DNA of 64,000 bases from Kribbella voronezhensis (GTDB lineage: Bacteria > Actinomycetota > Actinomycetes > Propionibacteriales > Kribbellaceae), in contig NZ_SOCE01000001.1 of NCBI RefSeq assembly GCF_004365175.1, positions 1,599,154-1,663,153 of the forward strand, written 5' to 3'. The notes beneath the pieces are model-generated. The model saw only the letters and a program-made list of their open reading frames with translations, was not told where the DNA came from and did not search any database. The position numbers and the translations under genes are program-made. Positions 25,453-34,537 of the stretch are shown here, in pieces. The stretch's first letter is position 1, and each line of letters starts with the position of its first letter.

Positions 25453-26363
25453 CCGGACACCTCGTAGGTCGTACGGCGCTCGAAGTACACGAACTGCGAG
25501 ATCGTGGCGATCAGCACCACCGCGAACAGCAGCACCGAGATCGTCGAGGCGTAGCCGAAGTCGAACTTGCGGAACGCCTCGTCGTAGATCAGGTAGGTTG
25601 CCACCTCGGTACTGTCACCGGGACCGCCCTCGGTCATCACGAAGATCGTGTCGAACGCCTGGAACGACCCGATCACGTTGGTGATCAGTACGAAGAGCAT
25701 GGTCGGGCGCAGCAGTGGCAGCGTGATGGTGAAGAAGTGCTTGGCCGAAGACGCACCGTCCAGAGACGATGCCTCGCGCAACGACTGCGGGATGTTCTGC
25801 AGCCCGGCCAGGAAGAACAGCATGTTGTAACCGGCGAACTGCCAGATGTGCACGGCCGCCACGCTCGGCATCGCCAGCAACGGCGACGACAGCCAGGCCG
25901 GACCAGCTATGCCGAACAACCCCAGGAACTGGTTGAGGGCGCCGCGGCCGGGGTCGAAGATCCAGGTCCAGACCAGACCGAGCGCGACCGGTGTAGCCAT
26001 CCAGGGGATCACCAGCAGCGCGCGGAAGTACTTCATCCAGCGCAGCTTGCGGTCGACCAGCAACGCCAGTAGCAGCGACAGAATCGTTGTCCCCGGCACG
26101 CAGATCAGGACGTAGTACAAGGTGACGAGCATCGAATGCCAGACGTCGCCGTCGGTCAGCAGCTTCCGGTAGTTCGCCAGACCGACGAACTCCGGCGTCG
26201 CCAGCAACTTCCAGTCGAACAAGCTGAGCACGATCACGATCACGACAGGTGCGAGCAGGAAACCGAGAACCCCGACCAGGCTCGGCGCCAACAGCGCGTA
26301 CGCGACCACCGTCTGCCGGTACCGGGCGGCACGACGGGTCCGGCGGGGCGCGGCCCTAAGCAT
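25449..26363 (-). CDS. Sugar ABC transporter permease (MalF-type)
   Basis: The 304-residue protein has six TM helices with a cytoplasmic Arg-rich N-terminus (RAAPRRTRRAARYRQ) and the EAA loop near residue 200 (SLREASSLDGASSAKHFFTI). It pairs with the MalG-type permease to form the channel. The 5' end overlaps the GH36 gene by 8 bp. The operon order (enzyme, two permeases, binding protein, dioxygenase, NAD(P)-binding protein) suggests a complete import and processing unit. Confidence 0.92.
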   Translation of the reverse strand: MLRAAPRRTRRAARYRQTVVAYALLAPSLVGVLGFLLAPVVIVIVLSLFDWKLLATPEFVGLANYRKLLTDGDVWHSMLVTLYYVLICVPGTTILSLLLALLVDRKLRWMKYFRALLVIPWMATPVALGLVWTWIFDPGRGALNQFLGLFGIAGPAWLSSPLLAMPSVAAVHIWQFAGYNMLFFLAGLQNIPQSLREASSLDGASSAKHFFTITLPLLRPTMLFVLITNVIGSFQAFDTIFVMTEGGPGDSTEVATYLIYDEAFRKFDFGYASTISVLLFAVVLIATISQFVYFERRTTYEVSG

Positions 26364-27750
26364 CGGGATCCTTGAGCGGATGCGGCCGCGGCGAGCTCGG
26401 AGTGAGCAGTTCGCGGGTGCGATCCAGACCCCACCGGTCCAGCTGGGAGATCGGGTCGCTGGACATCCGCAGGCCAGGGCCCGCTTCGATGTGGTCGGCC
26501 CACTGCTCCCGGTTCTGTACGTCGGGTCGCACGATCAGGCAGTCGGAGTCGTTCGCCCACCAGCGCCCGTGCAGGAACTCCCGCGCCACAGACGTCGAGC
26601 GTGCACCGCGCTGACCCGGCTGACTGATGTCGCCGGACGGCGGCTCCACCAGCGGATCGGTGTCGGGCGAGATCCGCATGCAGTCCACCAGACCGAGACT
26701 GGGCAGGATGGGGGCCCCACAGCCGTGCAGGATCCGATTGGGCCCGACGGCATCGCGCAACAGCCGCATCCCCTGCCGGTACGCCGCGATGCCGTCGACC
26801 TGGTCGTGGCGCGGTCCGTCGATCGCACCGGCGTACAGGAAGTCCAGTTTGAAGTGGTCGTACCCCTGGCGGCAGAGCTCGACGAACACGTCCTGCAGAT
26901 GCCGCGCGGCGCCCGGATGAGTCACGTCCAGAACCAGTTGCTCCTGGCCCCAGTTCGTGCCCGCCGTGATTCCCGGCACCAGCCACTCGGGATGCCGGCG
27001 GGCGGTCCGGCTCTTGCTGCCGACCAGGAAGGGAGCCACCCAGATCCCGGCGCGCCGGCCGGTGGAGCGGATGTCGGAGGCGAGCCGGACCGTCGAGCCG
27101 AAGTCGTCGCGCGGGGTCAGCCAGTCGCCGATCTCCGCCTGGTACCCCTCGTCGAGCAGCACCAGGTCGACGCTCAGGTCGTGCTCGTCGAACTGCCGGA
27201 CATTCGTCATCACGTCCCGCTCGGTGACCTTGCCCCAGTACGCGTACCAGCTGCACCAGGACGGTCCGAAGACACGGACGTCCGTCGTGCCGGCCGCGAA
27301 GGTGTCGGCCCAGCCGGCCAGCGCCTGATTCGGATTCCGCTGGCTGGTCGTGGTCACCGCGACCTCACCGTCGGCCGAGACGAGCAGGCGGTCTTGACGG
27401 AGCTCGCAGCGAATCGACGGGACCGCATCCGGGCTGGTCGCTGCGACCACGGTCACCTCGTCGCCGGTCGCGACCGCGAGCAGCCCCTCCCCCTGGAACC
27501 GGCCGGCCACCACGCCCGGGCGGTACGCCATCACGTGGTGGTTCGGCGCGGTCGGCCGCGGCGGACTCGCCCCGAGCCGGTACCAGCCGCTCGGGCTCCA
27601 GGACTGCCAGCCGTGCTCGAAGACCAGGGTGCTGTCGTCGTACCCGAGCTCGGTGACGGTACTGAAGCCCACGGGATCCTCGATTCGCTGGGTGTGCAGG
27701 ATCTTGCTGCCGTGCAGGTAATCTTGGGCTGTCTGCAAAGGGGACACCAT
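26356..27750 (-). CDS. Alpha-galactosidase, GH36 family
   Basis: The 464-residue enzyme has the GH36 catalytic barrel: PSWCSWYAYWGKVTERDV at strand 1, LVLLDEGYQAEIGDWL, AGIWVAPFLVGSKS, the nucleophile in HFKLDFLYAGAI (D303) and the acid/base in RISPDTDPL (D363). It is shorter than classical GH36 enzymes (about 700 residues) and lacks a large N-terminal beta-sandwich. There is no signal peptide, so it hydrolyses imported alpha-galactosides in the cytoplasm. Its ATG at 27750 overlaps the ATG of the divergent AraC gene. No clear ribosome binding site lies upstream. Confidence 0.85.
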   Translation of the reverse strand: MVSPLQTAQDYLHGSKILHTQRIEDPVGFSTVTELGYDDSTLVFEHGWQSWSPSGWYRLGASPPRPTAPNHHVMAYRPGVVAGRFQGEGLLAVATGDEVTVVAATSPDAVPSIRCELRQDRLLVSADGEVAVTTTSQRNPNQALAGWADTFAAGTTDVRVFGPSWCSWYAYWGKVTERDVMTNVRQFDEHDLSVDLVLLDEGYQAEIGDWLTPRDDFGSTVRLASDIRSTGRRAGIWVAPFLVGSKSRTARRHPEWLVPGITAGTNWGQEQLVLDVTHPGAARHLQDVFVELCRQGYDHFKLDFLYAGAIDGPRHDQVDGIAAYRQGMRLLRDAVGPNRILHGCGAPILPSLGLVDCMRISPDTDPLVEPPSGDISQPGQRGARSTSVAREFLHGRWWANDSDCLIVRPDVQNREQWADHIEAGPGLRMSSDPISQLDRWGLDRTRELLTPSSPRPHPLKDPDA

Positions 27751-28666
27751 GACGCAGCCTGCTGACTCTGAGCACGATCTTGCTACTCAGATCCTGATCG
27801 AGCTCTACAGCGAGATCCCGCCGCCGAGCAAACTGGTCACCGGTCACTTCCACAGCGGCGGTGACTACCGGGTCGTCCGCCCGGACGGCGTCGGCAGCTG
27901 GTACCTGCTCTACACCGCCGCGGGCACCGGTCAGTTCCAGATCGGCGGCGACAGCCTGACGCTGGGCCATGGGAACCTGGTGCTGGTCAGCCCCGGTACC
28001 GAGCACGACTACGGCACCGTGGGCACCTACTGGGAGTCCTGGTGGGCGCACTTCCAGCCGCGGCGCGAGTGGCACGCGTGGTTGTCGTTGCCCCAGGCAA
28101 TGCCCGGCCTCTCGTACGTGCGACTGCCGAGGGCGTCGGAGACGGACCGGGTGGTGTCGGCCTTCGGGCGGTTGCACCGCGACGCGCAGCGGGCCGGCCT
28201 CTCCCCCACCGGCGACACCGAGCTGAACCTGCTGGAGAAGAGTGTCGCGGTCGAGCTGACGATGAACGGGATCGAAGAGGTCCTGCTGACCGCGGTCGCC
28301 AGTCTGCGACACACCACGCAGCACCTGGACGCGCGGGTGCAACTGGTCCTCGACGCGATCACGGCCGATCCCGCCCGGCAGCACACGCTGACGTCGCTCG
28401 CCGGGCTGGCGCAGATCTCGGTGTCCCGGCTCGCCCACCTGTTCAAGGAACAGGTGGGCGACTCGGTGATGAACGTGATCGTGGCGCTGCGGCTGCAGCG
28501 GGCGGCCGAGCTGCTCGGGGCGACCGACATGTCCGTTGCGCAGATCGCCCGCGCGGTCGGGTTCGAGTCGCCGCACTACTTCAGCCGGCAGTTCGGGCGC
28601 CGGTTCGGGATGTCCCCGAGCAGCCATCGCAAGGCGGTCAGGAACCCGGAGCTAGAGCTATATTGA
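27749..28666 (+). CDS. AraC family transcriptional regulator of the alpha-galactoside operon
   Basis: The 305-residue protein has an N-terminal cupin-type sugar-sensing domain (LLYTAAGTGQFQIGGDSLTL, then VLVSPGTEHDYG). A C-terminal double HTH follows, with first helix pair LAGLAQISVSRLAHLFKEQV and second IARAVGFESPHYFSRQFGRR. AAAGGGG is well placed before the ATG at 27749. Start codons of this gene and the GH36 gene overlap by 2 bp on opposite strands, so each promoter must lie inside the other gene. The 3' end overlaps the nucleotidase gene by 29 bp. Confidence 0.9.
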   Translation: MTQPADSEHDLATQILIELYSEIPPPSKLVTGHFHSGGDYRVVRPDGVGSWYLLYTAAGTGQFQIGGDSLTLGHGNLVLVSPGTEHDYGTVGTYWESWWAHFQPRREWHAWLSLPQAMPGLSYVRLPRASETDRVVSAFGRLHRDAQRAGLSPTGDTELNLLEKSVAVELTMNGIEEVLLTAVASLRHTTQHLDARVQLVLDAITADPARQHTLTSLAGLAQISVSRLAHLFKEQVGDSVMNVIVALRLQRAAELLGATDMSVAQIARAVGFESPHYFSRQFGRRFGMSPSSHRKAVRNPELELY

Positions 28667-30800
28667 GCTCGGTCGCCGCCGCGTAGTCCGCGCCGCCCGC
28701 CAGGCCGACGAGCCGGACGTAGCGCGCCGTCGTACCGGCCGGCAGTCGCGCGATCTTGGCGTCGATCGTCCCGTCCCAGGTGCCCGTCACGGCCGAGGTG
28801 AACGTGACGCCGTCGGTGCTGACCTGGACGTCGTACGACGAGATCCGGCCGTTCGGGACGGCCGCGTCCTGGCGTGGGGTGTAGACGAGCGCCTCGATCG
28901 CGCGCGGCTTGCCGAGGTCGAGGGTGATGTACTGCGGCAGCGGCGCGTGCGGGCTCCAGTTCGAGTGCCACATCGTGGTGCAGTTGCCGTCGATCGCGGC
29001 CGCGGCGTTGTTGGCGGCCGACCCCTGACTCGTGGCGGTGGCCGTCATCTCGTTCTGGGGCAGGAGATTCAACGGTCCGAACGGCCCGTCGACGGGTGGC
29101 GGCGAACCGGGAATCGCGGTCACCCGGCCCAGCCCGGGAGCCTTGATCGACGGATGCGTCCGCAGATGGTTGAGGAACACTTCCTGCCCCATCTTCGGGG
29201 CACGGACGAGCTTGCTGTAGTCCTGGAAGGCCGGGTAGCCGTACTGCGCTCCGTGCAACGGCATCGCCGCGCTGGTGGCGACGTTGTAGGTGCGGTCGAG
29301 CTGCAGGCGACTGCCGTCGATCATGACAGTGGCGGGATCGACGCGGTCACCGACCGGTCGGCCGAGGTCGTAGGCGTAGCGGAAGTTGCCCGAGGTCGCG
29401 AGTGAGGACAATCTGCTGCAGCCGTACGCCGGCGGGATCCATTGCTGCTCAAGGGCGGCCTCGATCGCGGAGCCTGTCATCGTCAGGGTGGTGATCGGAG
29501 AGATTCCGGCGACCGGCCAAGCTTCGCCGTACGTCACCGTGCCTGCCTTCAGGCCGGCTGAGAACACGTCCAGTCCCACGTCCGCCGGGACCAGCGCGAA
29601 GTCAGCGGCACCCTGTGAGCGGTAGAGGTCGGCGACCAGGTTGCCGGTGCGGCTTTCCGTGGTGGTGGAGAAGTCGAGATCCCGGTCGAGTTTCGTCAGC
29701 GGCTGCGACTGCCGGGCGGTCCACTTGTCCATCCAGTACTTGACGATCGTCTGGATCTTCGGGTCGGGCGTGAGGTCTTTGGTGACCGCGTGGTTGGTTG
29801 CCGTGGTGGCCGAGCGGATCACGTCACCGGTCGCCGGGTCGAGCGAAAGGTTCACCTCGCCGAGCACCCGGCCGTGGTTGCTTGCCTCCAGCACCGGTCG
29901 CGGTACGCCGTCGGGGTCGGGAATCATGCAGTTGAAGGCGGTGTGCCAGTGGCCGCCGAGGATCACATCGATGTCCGGTGACATCGCCCGGGCGGCGTCG
30001 AAGATCGGGCCGGCCGGGTTCTTGCACTCGTCGTACAACCCGCCCTGCTGGCCGCCTTCGTGCATGCTGACCACGATGGCGTTCACGCCTTGGGCTTTCA
30101 GTTCGGCCGCGGCCCGATTGGCCGCTTCGACGACGCCCTGGAACTCGAACCCGGAGCCGCCGATCGACAGCGTCTCGGTCGGCGTACCGGGAAATCCGAG
30201 GCCGATGAAGCCGATCCGCTGCGACCCCGCGGTGGCGATCCAGTACGGCGGGAGCACCGGCCGCTTGCTCTGCGGGTCGACGATGTTCGCCGCGTGGTAG
30301 GCGTAGTCGGTGCCGTGGAAGTTCCGGCCGGTGGAGTCGGAGAAGCACGAGTCGAAGCCGGGTCTGCCGTAGCAGGCGCCGGTCTGCATCCGGCGCAGGA
30401 ACGGGAACTCCCGGTCGAACTCGTGGTTGCCGGCCACATCGAAGTCCATCCCGAACGCGTTCAGTACCTCGATCGTCGGCTCGTTCGCGAACGCCTGCGT
30501 GTAATCCGGCCAGCCGCTGAACTGGTCACCGGCTCCGATCAGGAAGCTGTTGGGCTTGCCTGCCCGCAGTTGGTCGATGTGTGCCTTCAGATACCCGGCC
30601 CCACCGACCTTCAACGTTCCGGTCGGCCCCGCAATGGTCAGGTTCTCGGTCTCGGACAGATACCCGTGCAGGTCGGTGAGGCTGAGCACCTGCACCGGAA
30701 TGGGCGCGGCGGTGGTCGCTGCCGCGGTCGGCGAGGCGGCACCTCCCACCGCCAGCCCCAGCGCGGCGAGGGCGGCGGTGATCCGCGATCTCCTGGTCAT
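28638..30800 (-). CDS. Secreted 5'-nucleotidase/metallophosphoesterase with discoidin-like C-terminal domain
   Basis: The 720-residue protein has a signal peptide (MTRRSRITAALAALGLAVGG). The metallophosphoesterase motifs LTDLHGYL, GAGDQFSG, AGNHEFDREFP and GGHWHTAF follow, then a nucleotidase C-terminal substrate domain (about residues 370-550). The last 145 residues (about 575-720, TATSQGSAANNAAAAIDGN) form an F5/8-type C or CBM32-like domain, which would tether it to a polymer. CAGGAG precedes the ATG at 30800. It removes phosphate from nucleotides or related compounds outside the cell. Its 3' end converges on and overlaps the AraC gene. Confidence 0.9.
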   Translation of the reverse strand: MTRRSRITAALAALGLAVGGAASPTAAATTAAPIPVQVLSLTDLHGYLSETENLTIAGPTGTLKVGGAGYLKAHIDQLRAGKPNSFLIGAGDQFSGWPDYTQAFANEPTIEVLNAFGMDFDVAGNHEFDREFPFLRRMQTGACYGRPGFDSCFSDSTGRNFHGTDYAYHAANIVDPQSKRPVLPPYWIATAGSQRIGFIGLGFPGTPTETLSIGGSGFEFQGVVEAANRAAAELKAQGVNAIVVSMHEGGQQGGLYDECKNPAGPIFDAARAMSPDIDVILGGHWHTAFNCMIPDPDGVPRPVLEASNHGRVLGEVNLSLDPATGDVIRSATTATNHAVTKDLTPDPKIQTIVKYWMDKWTARQSQPLTKLDRDLDFSTTTESRTGNLVADLYRSQGAADFALVPADVGLDVFSAGLKAGTVTYGEAWPVAGISPITTLTMTGSAIEAALEQQWIPPAYGCSRLSSLATSGNFRYAYDLGRPVGDRVDPATVMIDGSRLQLDRTYNVATSAAMPLHGAQYGYPAFQDYSKLVRAPKMGQEVFLNHLRTHPSIKAPGLGRVTAIPGSPPPVDGPFGPLNLLPQNEMTATATSQGSAANNAAAAIDGNCTTMWHSNWSPHAPLPQYITLDLGKPRAIEALVYTPRQDAAVPNGRISSYDVQVSTDGVTFTSAVTGTWDGTIDAKIARLPAGTTARYVRLVGLAGGADYAAATELNIALAPGS

Positions 30801-30891
30801 CGAATGCTCCTGTCGTCGGCGGAACACGAAACCTAATCCGGCCGCAGCGGCCCGGAAATCCCTTCACCTGCTGACTTCCTGCACAATCCGG

Positions 30892-32319
30892 CTACTTGTC
30901 CGCGGTCGCCGCCAGACGGTCAGCACCCTCGTTCGTCGTGCGCTTCACCTTCCGTGGCAGCGGCAAGCTCACCAGCAGGGCAGCCAACGCCAGCGCCGCG
31001 GCCGATCCGATCGCGAACCGGTAGCCGTCGACGAAGACGTCCGGGCCGGCGTAGCCACCTGTCGAGGCGAAGACGGCGGCCGCGATCGCGACGCCGAAAG
31101 CACCGCCGAGCTGCCGAAGCGTGCTGAACGTTCCCGATGCCCTGCCGATGTCCTGCATGGCCACCGAACTCACCACGGCCTTCGTCACGGCAGGAATGGC
31201 CAGCGAGAACCCGATGCCGGCCACCACCATCGGGCCGACGGTCACGACGTACCCGGTGTTCACCCGCGAAACGAGCGCCAGGACCGCGGTACCGAGTGTG
31301 AGCAGCCCGGAGCCGATCAGGATGAGCGGGCGCTCGCCGATCCGGTCCGCGAGCACACCTGCCCGTGGGGCAATCAGGAAAGGCGCGACTCCCCAAGGCA
31401 GTAGCCGTAGGCCGGCCACGAGCGGGCCTTCACCGAACGCGACCTGAGGAAGCTGAGCCGTGAAGAAGATCGCGGCGGTCATCGCCGCATTGACAAAGAA
31501 GATCACGGCATTGCCCGAGGAAAACGCCCGGGAACGGAACAGCCGCAACGGGAGCATCGGTGCTGGAGTCCGCAGTTCCCAGGCTACGAAGGCGACCCCC
31601 AACACAACGCCGGCCGCCAGCGCGACCACGGTTTCCGCCGCCGTCCAGCCCACGGAATTTGCGCGGACCAGGCCCCAGGTCAGACCGAGCGCGCTACCGG
31701 CGGCCAGTACGAGGCCGAGCAGGTCGACTCTTCCTGCGGGCCCTCTGCTCTCGGGGAGCCGACTCAACACGAGCACTACGGCGATGATCGCGATCGGGAC
31801 GTTGAGCCAGAAGATCCACGGCCAGCTGAGCCCCTCGGTGACAAGGCCTCCGACCACCGGCCCGAGCATTGCCGCGAGCCCGGTCACGCTGCCGAAGACC
31901 CCGGTCGCCCAGCCGCGGCGCTCGGGCGGGAAAGCCGCGTTCAGCAGCGTCAGGGCCAGCGGCATGATCAGTGCGGCCCCGGTCCCCTGGACGGCGCGAG
32001 CCGCCACCAGAGTCGCCACATTCGGCGCGAGTGCGCAAGCAGCCGACGCGAGGCCGAAGATCGCAAGCCCGGCAGCGAACATCCGCCTTCGCCCGTAGCG
32101 ATCACCGAGTGCGGCACCGGTCATCAGGAAGACGGCGAAGCTCAAGGTGTAGGCGTTCACCGTCCATTCCAGCTCTTCGAGCGAGGCACCGAGGTCGGTC
32201 TGGATGGCGCTCAGGGCGGTGGCGACGACGAGCATGTCGAGGATCACCATGAACGACGCCACCGCGCTGAGGAGCAGTACCCAGGTCTGCGCGGCAGTCG
32301 ACTTGACGCGATCCGTCAT
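30892..32319 (-). CDS. MFS transporter, DHA2 (EmrB/QacA) family
   Basis: The 475-residue protein has about 14 TM helices and the DHA2 signatures: LDMLVVATALSAIQTDLGAS in TM1, GDRYGRRRMF in the loop after TM2, and LVAARAVQGTGAALIMPLAL in TM4. It is a proton-driven exporter of drugs or metabolites. The nearest gene upstream is a truncated sigma factor 75 bp away, so no adjoining regulator can be assigned with confidence. Confidence 0.9.
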   Translation of the reverse strand: MTDRVKSTAAQTWVLLLSAVASFMVILDMLVVATALSAIQTDLGASLEELEWTVNAYTLSFAVFLMTGAALGDRYGRRRMFAAGLAIFGLASAACALAPNVATLVAARAVQGTGAALIMPLALTLLNAAFPPERRGWATGVFGSVTGLAAMLGPVVGGLVTEGLSWPWIFWLNVPIAIIAVVLVLSRLPESRGPAGRVDLLGLVLAAGSALGLTWGLVRANSVGWTAAETVVALAAGVVLGVAFVAWELRTPAPMLPLRLFRSRAFSSGNAVIFFVNAAMTAAIFFTAQLPQVAFGEGPLVAGLRLLPWGVAPFLIAPRAGVLADRIGERPLILIGSGLLTLGTAVLALVSRVNTGYVVTVGPMVVAGIGFSLAIPAVTKAVVSSVAMQDIGRASGTFSTLRQLGGAFGVAIAAAVFASTGGYAGPDVFVDGYRFAIGSAAALALAALLVSLPLPRKVKRTTNEGADRLAATADK

Positions 32320-32394
32320 TTCTTCTCACTCCAGTCATGGTTACAGGTCACGTGGTACAGACCGCGGCGAGAGCGCAAAAGCATCGGTCGGATT

Positions 32395-33063
32395 TCAGTC
32401 AGCGGGGAGAGTGCGGGGCAGCCCGAAGGCCTCGCACCGCGGGATGCCGAGAAAACGCGTGATGACCGAGATGCGCGCCCCCTCCAGCGTCAGCACCATC
32501 AGACAGTCCAAGGTCGCGATCCGGGTCCGTGAGTCGGCCGTGTAGCAACCGAACGCAGGCTGCCCGTTCGCCCGCGTCGGAACGAGCCGCACCCCGCGGC
32601 CGGCGCAGTACTGCCCGAGGGACGCCGTCACGGCAGGGCGGCCGAGGTGATCGTTCGTTGCCGGTGGCACCGAAAGGCGTACGTCGTCGGTCAACAGCGC
32701 CGCCAGCTGTTCGCGGTCGCCACGCTCGAGCGCGGCCGCGAACCGTTCGGCGAGGATGCGCGCAGCCTCCGCGCCAGGGAGCGTCCGGTGTCTCCGGCCG
32801 GCAGCGACTTGGCCGGCGAGCGCGCATCGTCCGCTTTGCAAGGCGGCGGTCGCAGCGGTAGCCGAGATGTCCAGCATGTCGGCGACCTCGGCAACCGGGA
32901 AGCCCATGACATCGCACAGCACCACCGCGGCGCGGTGAAAGGGCGGCAGTTGCTGCAGTGCCGCGATGAAGCTGACCTGCAGGAACTGCGTCGCATCGTC
33001 GTCCAGTAGTGCATCCGGGAAAGGTTCCATCCAGGGAGGCGTCGTGGTTCGTGCGTTCCACGC
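32395..33063 (-). pseudogene. 5'-truncated SigJ/SigG-like sigma factor (region 4 plus SnoaL domain only)
   Basis: The readable part starts at about 33063 with TPPWMEPFPDALLDDDATQF, the linker region, followed by sigma region 4 (FIAALQQLPPFHRAAVVLCD, VMGFPVAEVADMLDIS). The SnoaL-like domain follows (ARILAERFAAALERGDREQL) and ends normally at 32395. Regions 1.2 and 2, which bind the core enzyme and the -10 element, are missing: upstream to the next gene (33194) nothing like region 2 is present in any frame. A 211-residue product from Met 33030 would lack core binding and has no ribosome binding site. Confidence 0.75.
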
Positions 33064-33193
33064 GGCCAAGACAGGCCCTCCTTCGCCAACTCCGGCATCG
33101 ACCACGAACCGGAGGTGGCTGTGGCCGATGGACGACTCACAGATACAGACCGTGCCGAGCTCGAAAACAGATCGCTCCTGGCGTCGATTCGAC

Positions 33194-34408
33194 TCACGAC
33201 ACCAGCCGCGCCGCTGGTCGGCGCCGGTCGATGGTCGTTGCGGCCAGTACGGTCGCGGCGGCCAGCGGCAGCCACAGCGCCGCCGCGCCCAAGCTGAGCA
33301 GACCGGTGATGATGATGGGATCGGCGGCCCGGGCCAAGCCGTAGCTGAGCTGCCAGCGAGCCAGCGCACGGCCCACCAGGTGCGGCGGTGTCGACTCGAT
33401 CACCAGCGGCACGCTGCTGCCGGTGTAGAGAATCTCGCCCAGCGTGTACGGCACTATCACCAGTGCGACGAGCACCGTGCCAGAGCCGCCGCCGGTCACC
33501 TCACCAAGCCAGAAGCCGACGTACGAGGCCGCGAGCAACAAGCCGGACCAGAACAGCACCCTGCGATGCGGCCACTTCGCGAGGCGGACCACCACGACCA
33601 ACTGCAGCGCGATCACCATGACGGTGTTGGCGACGAAGATGCCCGAAGGCCATGCCAGGGACGCGTGCAGGTCCCGGACCAGCAGGAGAGGCAGGGCGAT
33701 CTCGAGGATGTCGGCGTAGAACGCGTACGGAATCCCCGCCAGAGCCACGACGGTGACTGCGCTCAGACCTGCACCGCGAGCTTGCCGCGGTTCGACGGCA
33801 GGGGCGGGTGCAGGAGTTTCTTGTCGAGGCAACGGCACCCGGGCGATCACCGCCGCGCCGAGCGCGCATCCGAGCGCCGTCGCCAGCGCGAGCCAACGGA
33901 GTACTCCGGGCCCACTCGCGACGAGAACGGTGCCGAGCAAGGCGCCGGCACCCAGGCCGGCGTTGCGCAGCGAGCGGGCGGCGGCCATCGCCGCAGTACG
34001 CCGTACAGGACCGGCGATCGCGGCCACCAGCGCGGAATTGACCGGTGGGGCAACCTGCGTGCCGACGCCGATGAGCACCGCACCGATCGCGAATCCGGTG
34101 GTGCCGGGCACGAGAGCAAGCAGGAGCGACCCCACCGCCCGTACCAAGAGCGCCGCGACGGCAGGGGCGCGCCGCCCGCCGCGGTCGATCCAGCGTCCAG
34201 CGAGCGGGACAGCACAGAGACCTGCCAGCATGCCGATCGTCAGCGTCATACCGGCCTGCGGCGCACTGAGTCCGATCAGCACCGCGTAGATCACGACGAA
34301 GGGACGTAGCATCCCCGAGGTCGCTGCCTCGACCGTGGCGCTCAGCGCGTAGCGGCCGCCGCCCGGGATGCGGATCAACTCGCGAAGCGTCGTACGGGTG
34401 GTTGGCAC
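33194..34408 (-). CDS. MFS transporter
   Basis: The 404-residue protein has about 12 TM helices: GRWIDRGGRRAPAVAALLVR in the TM2-3 loop, AARSLRNAGLGAGALLGTV in TM4-5, and a C-terminal half with YTGSSVPLVIESTPPHLVGR in the loop before TM11. Its type suggests export of small molecules. The GTG at 34408 was chosen because it starts the frame at the first TM; GGAG is only two to three bases upstream. It diverges from an ArsR-type regulator that probably controls it. Confidence 0.88.
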   Translation of the reverse strand: MPTTRTTLRELIRIPGGGRYALSATVEAATSGMLRPFVVIYAVLIGLSAPQAGMTLTIGMLAGLCAVPLAGRWIDRGGRRAPAVAALLVRAVGSLLLALVPGTTGFAIGAVLIGVGTQVAPPVNSALVAAIAGPVRRTAAMAAARSLRNAGLGAGALLGTVLVASGPGVLRWLALATALGCALGAAVIARVPLPRQETPAPAPAVEPRQARGAGLSAVTVVALAGIPYAFYADILEIALPLLLVRDLHASLAWPSGIFVANTVMVIALQLVVVVRLAKWPHRRVLFWSGLLLAASYVGFWLGEVTGGGSGTVLVALVIVPYTLGEILYTGSSVPLVIESTPPHLVGRALARWQLSYGLARAADPIIITGLLSLGAAALWLPLAAATVLAATTIDRRRPAARLVS

Positions 34409-34477
34409 GGCTCCGAGCGTGCGGCACGACGGCGGCGAAAGGACCCGGATTGACCGGCGTCTCAATTCACGACTCGT

Positions 34478-34500
34478 CGATTGACGAAGGACGTCAATCG
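34478..34500. promoter_or_regulatory. Perfect 9-bp inverted repeat between the MFS and ArsR-type genes
   Basis: CGATTGACG (34478-34486) and CGTCAATCG (34492-34500) are perfect inverted repeats around AAGGA, within the 129-bp divergent region. A third GATTGAC half-site occurs at 34448-34454. The spacing suits a dimeric winged-HTH repressor, most simply the neighbouring ArsR-type protein acting on itself and on the transporter. Confidence 0.55.
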
Positions 34501-34537
34501 GTTTGCCTCGGCGGGAACCCCTGCCAGGATCGGTACT

